A stretch of DNA of 64,000 bases from positions 1 through 64,000 of the forward strand of contig DAINDE010000001.1 of NCBI GenBank assembly GCA_036732025.1. Direction: 5' to 3'. Below, in pieces: positions 59,836-64,000 of this stretch. The translations under genes and the position numbers were made by a program. The stretch's first letter is position 1. The number at the start of each line of letters is the position of its first letter. The notes beneath the pieces were generated by a model. It made no database searches. It saw only the letters and a list, made by a program, of their open reading frames with translations, and had not been told where the DNA came from. The stretch is from SSSZ01 sp036732025. Its GTDB lineage: Bacteria; Pseudomonadota; Gammaproteobacteria; Burkholderiales; Rhodocyclaceae.

Positions 59836-62550
59836 CTAGTTATCGTTACGTGCCGGCAGCGGCACGGTGAAGATGAAACGGGCGCCCCGGCCAGGTTCGC
59901 TTTCCGCCCACAACCGGCCGCCGAAGTACTCGACGATCTGCCGGCTGATGGGCAGCCCGAGGCCGGTGCCCTGAGGCTTGTCGGTCAGGGTGTTGCCCCC
60001 CTGCCGGAATTTCTCGAAAACCACTTCGCATTCCTCGGCGGTCAGCCCGGGGCCGTTGTCGGCCACCGACACCCGGACTTCCCCGGCGTCGGCGCGGACC
60101 GCCACGTCCACCCTGCCCGTCCCCGCCGGCACGAACTTCACAGCGTTGGACAGCAGGTTGATCATCACCTGCATGAGGCGGTCCCGGTCGGCTTGCACCA
60201 CCGCCCGCGCCGCCGGCAGATCGACCTGCAGGGCGACCCCCTTGTCCCGGAACAAGGGCCCCACCGATTCCGCCGATTCGCGGACCACCTCCAGGATATC
60301 CACGTCCCCGGTCACCCATTCGGCCCGCCCGGATTCCAGCTTGGCCATGTCGAGGATCTGGTTGATGAGCCGCGTAAGGCGCTCCGCCTCCCCGACGATG
60401 ATACCGAGAAAACGCTTGCGGTCGGCCAGGTCGGTGCGCGGATCCTCGCACAGCATCTCCGACAGGGCGCGGATCGAGGTCAGCGGCGTGCGCAGTTCGT
60501 GGGTCACCGTCGAGATGAAATCGTCCTTCATGCGGTCCAGTTCCCTCAGGCGCTCGTTGGCCGCCCGCAGTTCCGCCGTGGCCGCCTCCAGCTCCCGGGA
60601 CTGGCGCTCCAGTTCCCGGCTGTAGGCCCGCACCTGGGACGCCTCGTCCAGGATGTCGAGCACCTCCTCCAGACCCAGGGCCTCCTCCTGCACCACCGAA
60701 GCCACCATCACCCGGGCGCTGGCCGAGCCGATGGCCCCCGCCAGCTCGGTCTCGGCGAAATGGACGAATTCGGCGTCCGCCGGCAGCTGCCGCCACTCCG
60801 CCACGCCCCGGGAAGCGGCAAGGGCCGCCAGCTGCTGGCGCGTGCGCCCCGGCCCGAGAAACCGCTCGAGCAGCCCGACCAGCTCGTCGGCGGAGGCGCT
60901 TCCCCGCCACAGGCGGGCGCCCGGGCCGCCGCCCCGGCGGCGGAAGACATCCACGAAGCGCTGGGCCTGGGTAAGCTCCATGGGATCGGGGCTGGAAGCC
61001 AGGGACACACCGACGTAAAGCCCCAGGTTCACGAACATGCTCCAGAACAGGCAGTGGGATATCTCGTCCAGGCCGGCCAGGCCGAAAAGCGCCTGGGCCT
61101 TGAGCCAGGAAATGCCGAAGAGCCCCGCCTCGACGAACTCCTTGTCGATCCAACCCGACTTGGCGAAGGACGGCAGGAGCAGCGTATACATCCAGACGGC
61201 GAAGCCCCCCACCAGCCCGGCGATGGCCCCCCGGCGGCTACCCTGGCGCCAGTACATGCCGCCGAACACCGCCGGCGCGAACTGGGCCACGGCGGAAAAG
61301 GAGATGAGGCCGATGCCCACCAGGGCGTAGGCCTCTCCGGCGGCGCGGAAATACACGTAACCCAGGCCCAGGATGCCGGCGATGGCCCAGCGGCGGATGC
61401 CGATGACCAGGCCCGACAGATCCTTGCGGGCGGTAACGTTGAACGCCCGCGAACGCAACAACCAGGGCATGACCAGGTCGTTGCAGACCATGGTGGACAA
61501 GGCGATGGTCTCGACGATGACCATCCCCGTGGCCGCCGAGAGGCCGCCGATGAAGGCGAAGATGGCCAGCCCGTGGCCCTCTTCGGCCAGCGGCAGGGTG
61601 AGGACGAAGGTGTCGGCGTTGTAGCCCCGGTCGCTGAAATGCAGCAATCCGCCCACTGCCACGGGCAGGACGAAGATGTTGATGAGCAGCAGGTAAAGGG
61701 GGAAGAGCCAGATGGCCCGGCGCAGATGGCTCTCGTCAACGTTCTCCACCACGGCGATCTGGAACTGGCGCGGCAAGAGGATGATGGCCAGCCCGGAAAG
61801 GATGACCAGCGCCGCCCAGTTGCCGCCCTTGGCTGAATCCAGCGCGAGGAGCCGGGCCGTCTCGGGGGACTCGGCGGCCCGGCGGAAGAGATCGCCAAAG
61901 CCGTCGAAAACGGAATAGGTGACGAACAGCCCCACCGCCAGGAAGGCCGCCAGCTTCACCACCGATTCGAAGGCGATGGCCGCCACCATGCCTTCGTGCC
62001 GCTCGGTGGCATCCAGGTGGCGGGTGCCGAAAAGAATGGTGAACACGGCCAGGATGGCGGCGATGGCGAGGGCTGAATCCTGCCACCAGGGGCCCAGGGC
62101 GCCGGGGGGCTGCTCAAAGAGGATGGCAAAGCTGGCCGACACCGCCTTCAGTTGCAGGGCGATGTAAGGCACGATGCCGATCACGGCGATGACCGTCACC
62201 AGCCCGGCCAGGCGCTGGCTCTTGCCGTAGCGGGAGGCGATGAAGTCGGCGATGGAGGTGATGCGCTGTTCCTTGCTGATGCGGATCATCTTGGCGATGG
62301 CGCCGCCGAAGAGCAGCATCAGGGTGGGCCCGATATAGATGGTGAGGAAGGATAGCCCGCCGGAAGTGGCCCGCCCGACGCTTCCGTAGAAGGTCCAAGA
62401 CGTGCAATACACCGCCAGGGAAAGGGCATAGAGGTTGGCGCTGAGGATGGAGCGGCCGGCGTCGGCCCGGGCGTCGCCGAAACGGGCCACGGCGAAGAGC
62501 AGGCCCATGTAGCCCATCGCCACGAATGCCGCCAGCCAGGAAGTGGGCAT
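59836..62550 (-). CDS. Symporter-fused sensor histidine kinase (CrbS/CbrA-like)
   Basis: The 904-residue protein starts with an SSS transporter-like module of about 13 helices (1-500), including AVYCTSWTFYGSVGRATSGG and LTIYIGPTLMLLFGGAIAK. A STAC-like segment (about 515-570, ADELVGLLERFLGPGRTRQQ) and a coiled coil (SRELEAATAELRAANERLRE) follow. The kinase core is intact: His684 in TVTHELRTPLTSIRAL, INLLSNAVKFVP, DNGPGL and GTGLGLPISRQIVEYFGG. Known relatives (CrbS, MxtR) control acs and acetate use through a LuxR-type regulator; here only a bare receiver follows. The start lies one base from the tiny membrane gene stop. Confidence 0.92.
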   Translation of the reverse strand: MPTSWLAAFVAMGYMGLLFAVARFGDARADAGRSILSANLYALSLAVYCTSWTFYGSVGRATSGGLSFLTIYIGPTLMLLFGGAIAKMIRISKEQRITSIADFIASRYGKSQRLAGLVTVIAVIGIVPYIALQLKAVSASFAILFEQPPGALGPWWQDSALAIAAILAVFTILFGTRHLDATERHEGMVAAIAFESVVKLAAFLAVGLFVTYSVFDGFGDLFRRAAESPETARLLALDSAKGGNWAALVILSGLAIILLPRQFQIAVVENVDESHLRRAIWLFPLYLLLINIFVLPVAVGGLLHFSDRGYNADTFVLTLPLAEEGHGLAIFAFIGGLSAATGMVIVETIALSTMVCNDLVMPWLLRSRAFNVTARKDLSGLVIGIRRWAIAGILGLGYVYFRAAGEAYALVGIGLISFSAVAQFAPAVFGGMYWRQGSRRGAIAGLVGGFAVWMYTLLLPSFAKSGWIDKEFVEAGLFGISWLKAQALFGLAGLDEISHCLFWSMFVNLGLYVGVSLASSPDPMELTQAQRFVDVFRRRGGGPGARLWRGSASADELVGLLERFLGPGRTRQQLAALAASRGVAEWRQLPADAEFVHFAETELAGAIGSASARVMVASVVQEEALGLEEVLDILDEASQVRAYSRELERQSRELEAATAELRAANERLRELDRMKDDFISTVTHELRTPLTSIRALSEMLCEDPRTDLADRKRFLGIIVGEAERLTRLINQILDMAKLESGRAEWVTGDVDILEVVRESAESVGPLFRDKGVALQVDLPAARAVVQADRDRLMQVMINLLSNAVKFVPAGTGRVDVAVRADAGEVRVSVADNGPGLTAEECEVVFEKFRQGGNTLTDKPQGTGLGLPISRQIVEYFGGRLWAESEPGRGARFIFTVPLPARNDN

Positions 62551-62551
62551 G

Positions 62552-62746
62552 TCAGTTGCCCCCGCCCTCGGTGAGCCAGGCCGCCAGCCCGATGAGGGCT
62601 GCCCAGATGCCGAAGAGATAGATGAACACCGCCGGCACCCCGCCGATGTCGCCGGCGGGAACGACGACCAGCGGGTAACTCAGCAACGCCGTCCCCAGCA
62701 ACCCGAGGGCAGTCAGGCGTTGGCGCAACGGACTGGCTCGTCTCAC
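62552..62746 (-). CDS. Tiny two-helix membrane protein upstream of the symporter-kinase
   Basis: The 64-residue protein starts at GTG 62746 (VRRASPLRQRLTALGLLGTA) with GAGAGGGG just upstream. It has two hydrophobic helices, about 11-28 and 38-57, joined by VVPAGDIGGVPAVF. It ends one base before the kinase gene begins, so it is surely co-translated. Its position resembles that of the small symporter subunit before its large subunit, so it may be a companion of the kinase's transporter module. No family name can be given with confidence. Confidence 0.7.
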   Translation of the reverse strand: MRRASPLRQRLTALGLLGTALLSYPLVVVPAGDIGGVPAVFIYLFGIWAALIGLAAWLTEGGGN

Positions 62747-62763
62747 GTCACCCCTCTCACAAT

Positions 62764-62796
62764 AAAAACGGCCGACACGCCATGCGTGCCGGCCGT
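62764..62796 (-). terminator. Terminator downstream of acs
   Basis: ACGGCCGACACGC (62768-62780) pairs with GCGTGCCGGCCGT (62784-62796) with one mismatch. Read on the minus strand it ends in a T run (62764-62768). It separates acs from the sensor operon, which begins at 62746. Confidence 0.88.
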
Positions 62797-62917
62797 CCCC
62801 TTGTGGCTTTCTGGCCACTGGCGGTCACCATGCAGGCGACCATCTTGTCTCCTCCTTGCCTTCTATTCCTACAGGCCGGCGGGGCAAGTCCGCCGGCCCT
62901 GCGTCACAACCTGGCCC

Positions 62918-64000
62918 TCAGACGGAGTTCTTGAGCTGCTCGAGGATGGCCGGGTTTTCCAGGGTCGAGGTGTCCTGGGTCAGTTCCTCGCCCTTGGCCA
63001 GGCCGCGCAGCAGGCGCCGCATGATCTTGCCCGAACGGGTCTTGGGCAGGTTGTCGCCGAAGCGGATGTCCTTGGGCTTGGCGATGGGGCCGATTTCCTT
63101 GCCCACCCAGTCCTGCAGCTCCTTGACGATCTTCTTGGCGGCTTCGGCGTCGGTGGGACGCTGACCCTTGAGCACCACGAAGGCGACGATGGCCTCGCCG
63201 GTCAGGTCGTCCGGACGGCCGACCACGGCGGCTTCCGCCACCATCGGGTTGGCGACGAGGGCCGATTCGATTTCCATGGTGCCCATGCGGTGGCCGGAAA
63301 CGTTCAGCACGTCGTCGATACGGCCGGTGATGGTGAAGTAGCCCGTCTCGGCGTCGCGGATGGCGCCGTCGCCCGCCAGGTAGTACTTGCCCTGGAAATC
63401 GGCAGGGTAGTAGGACTTGACGAAGCGCTCGGGATCGCCCCAGATGGTGCGGATCATGGACGGCCAGGGCTTCTTGCACACCAGGATGCCGCCGGTGCCC
63501 CAGGGAAGCTCGGAGCCGGTCTCATCGACCACGGCAAACTGGATGCCCGGGAAGGGCAGCGTGCAGGAACCCGGCACCAGCGGGGTGGCGCCCGGCAGCG
63601 GGGTGATCATGTGGCCGCCGGTCTCGGTCTGCCAGAAGGTATCGACGATCGGGCAGCGGCCGCCGCCGACGTTGTCGTAGTACCACTGCCAGGCCGCCGG
63701 GTTGATCGGTTCGCCGACGGAGCCCAGGATGCGCAGGGAAGACAGGTTGTAGTTCTTCGGATGCACGGCCGGGTTGGTGTCGGCGGCCTTGATGAGGGAG
63801 CGGATGGCGGTGGGGGCGGTGTAGAAGATGGTGGCCTTGTGGTCCTGGATCATCTTCCAGAAACGGCCGGCATCCGGGTAGGTGGGCACGCCTTCGAAGA
63901 CGATTTCGGTGGCGCCGCAGGCCATCGGGCCGTAGGTGATGTAGGTGTGGCCCGTCACCCAGCCGATGTCGGCGGTACACCAGAAGGTATCCGTCGGCTT
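62918..64000 (-). CDS. acs: Acetyl-CoA synthetase, C-terminal 360 residues (N-terminus beyond window)
   Basis: The frame is open from the window edge and gives the last 360 residues of an AMP-forming acetate-CoA ligase. Visible blocks are FWCTADIGWVTGHTY, YGPMACGATEIVFEGVPTYP, DTFWQTETGGHMI (motif around the adenylate site), YYLAGDGAIRD and GRIDDVLNVSGHRMGTMEIE. The regulatory lysine lies in LPKTRSGKIMRRLLR near the C-terminus. That lysine is the acetylation site by which Pat-type enzymes silence Acs. A Pat-like gene is at 20301. Acs feeds acetate into acetyl-CoA and is the natural metabolic partner of the symporters downstream. Confidence 0.96.
   Translation of the reverse strand, partial: KPTDTFWCTADIGWVTGHTYITYGPMACGATEIVFEGVPTYPDAGRFWKMIQDHKATIFYTAPTAIRSLIKAADTNPAVHPKNYNLSSLRILGSVGEPINPAAWQWYYDNVGGGRCPIVDTFWQTETGGHMITPLPGATPLVPGSCTLPFPGIQFAVVDETGSELPWGTGGILVCKKPWPSMIRTIWGDPERFVKSYYPADFQGKYYLAGDGAIRDAETGYFTITGRIDDVLNVSGHRMGTMEIESALVANPMVAEAAVVGRPDDLTGEAIVAFVVLKGQRPTDAEAAKKIVKELQDWVGKEIGPIAKPKDIRFGDNLPKTRSGKIMRRLLRGLAKGEELTQDTSTLENPAILEQLKNSV

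Overview
The window is a chromosomal stretch of a high-GC betaproteobacterium. Order Rhodocyclales (Azospira/Dechloromonas/Azoarcus-like) is my inference, resting on the hpnCDE squalene genes, the DUF3460 and DUF3567 small proteins, the aerobic aromatic amino acid pathway and the long sodium:solute symporters next to a transporter-type histidine kinase. Genes are densely packed, often with ATGA or TGATG overlaps. Three tRNA genes (Asp, Leu, Ser) are present. I see no phage, insertion sequence or CRISPR array. A 10-N gap at 14859-14868 marks a draft assembly.

Layout. 1-2417: SOS and dNTP genes (imuA partial, lexA with a clear LexA box, dgt). 2568-7207: tyrosine/phenylalanine breakdown, hppD-hmgA-fahA-maiA as an overlapping operon converging on phhA. 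7285-12335: a repeat element, a thioesterase diverging from ETF-ubiquinone oxidoreductase, fabI, and a PpiD-type foldase. 12398-15913: tRNA-Asp, a small unknown gene, tRNA-Leu and the hopanoid-type squalene genes hpnC-hpnD-hpnE. 16029-23551: an amino-acid-type binding protein, an ABC ATPase diverging from tesA, the tRNA selenouridine synthase, a methyltransferase, an acyl-CoA ligase/GNAT fusion (Pat-like), and two small conserved proteins. 23719-28832: a Cys-rich mini-protein, gdhA and putA (proline to glutamate to 2-oxoglutarate). 28981-33760: a class V aminotransferase followed closely by an HD-GYP protein and a hybrid kinase. 33937-41181: DUF1684 protein, clpB with a heat-shock promoter, a chemoreceptor and an AsmA protein. 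41189-41515: a tandem repeat cluster. 41526-47642: molybdenum cofactor genes (moaE, moaD, moeA, mobB), an unknown ATP-grasp protein, a DinG/YoaA helicase and a small membrane protein. 47754-48848: tRNA-Ser, a membrane protein and a TPR protein.

The most unusual part is 48894-64000, read almost entirely on the minus strand. From upstream to downstream it holds acs (partial), a terminator, a tiny membrane protein, a symporter-histidine kinase (CrbS/CbrA-like), a stand-alone receiver, a membrane protein fusing a degenerate kinase core to an intact DnaQ-like exonuclease, two GlnD-like nucleotidyltransferase-fold proteins (one also with cNMP-binding and CBS domains), a DnaQ-fold protein that has lost its catalytic residues, a long symporter, and finally a small/large symporter pair. 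Both long symporters carry a large soluble insert and an EF-hand-like loop. I read this as an acetate/short-chain acid uptake and sensing locus with an uncharacterised nucleotide-based control layer. The Pat-like protein at 20301 could add acetylation control of Acs.
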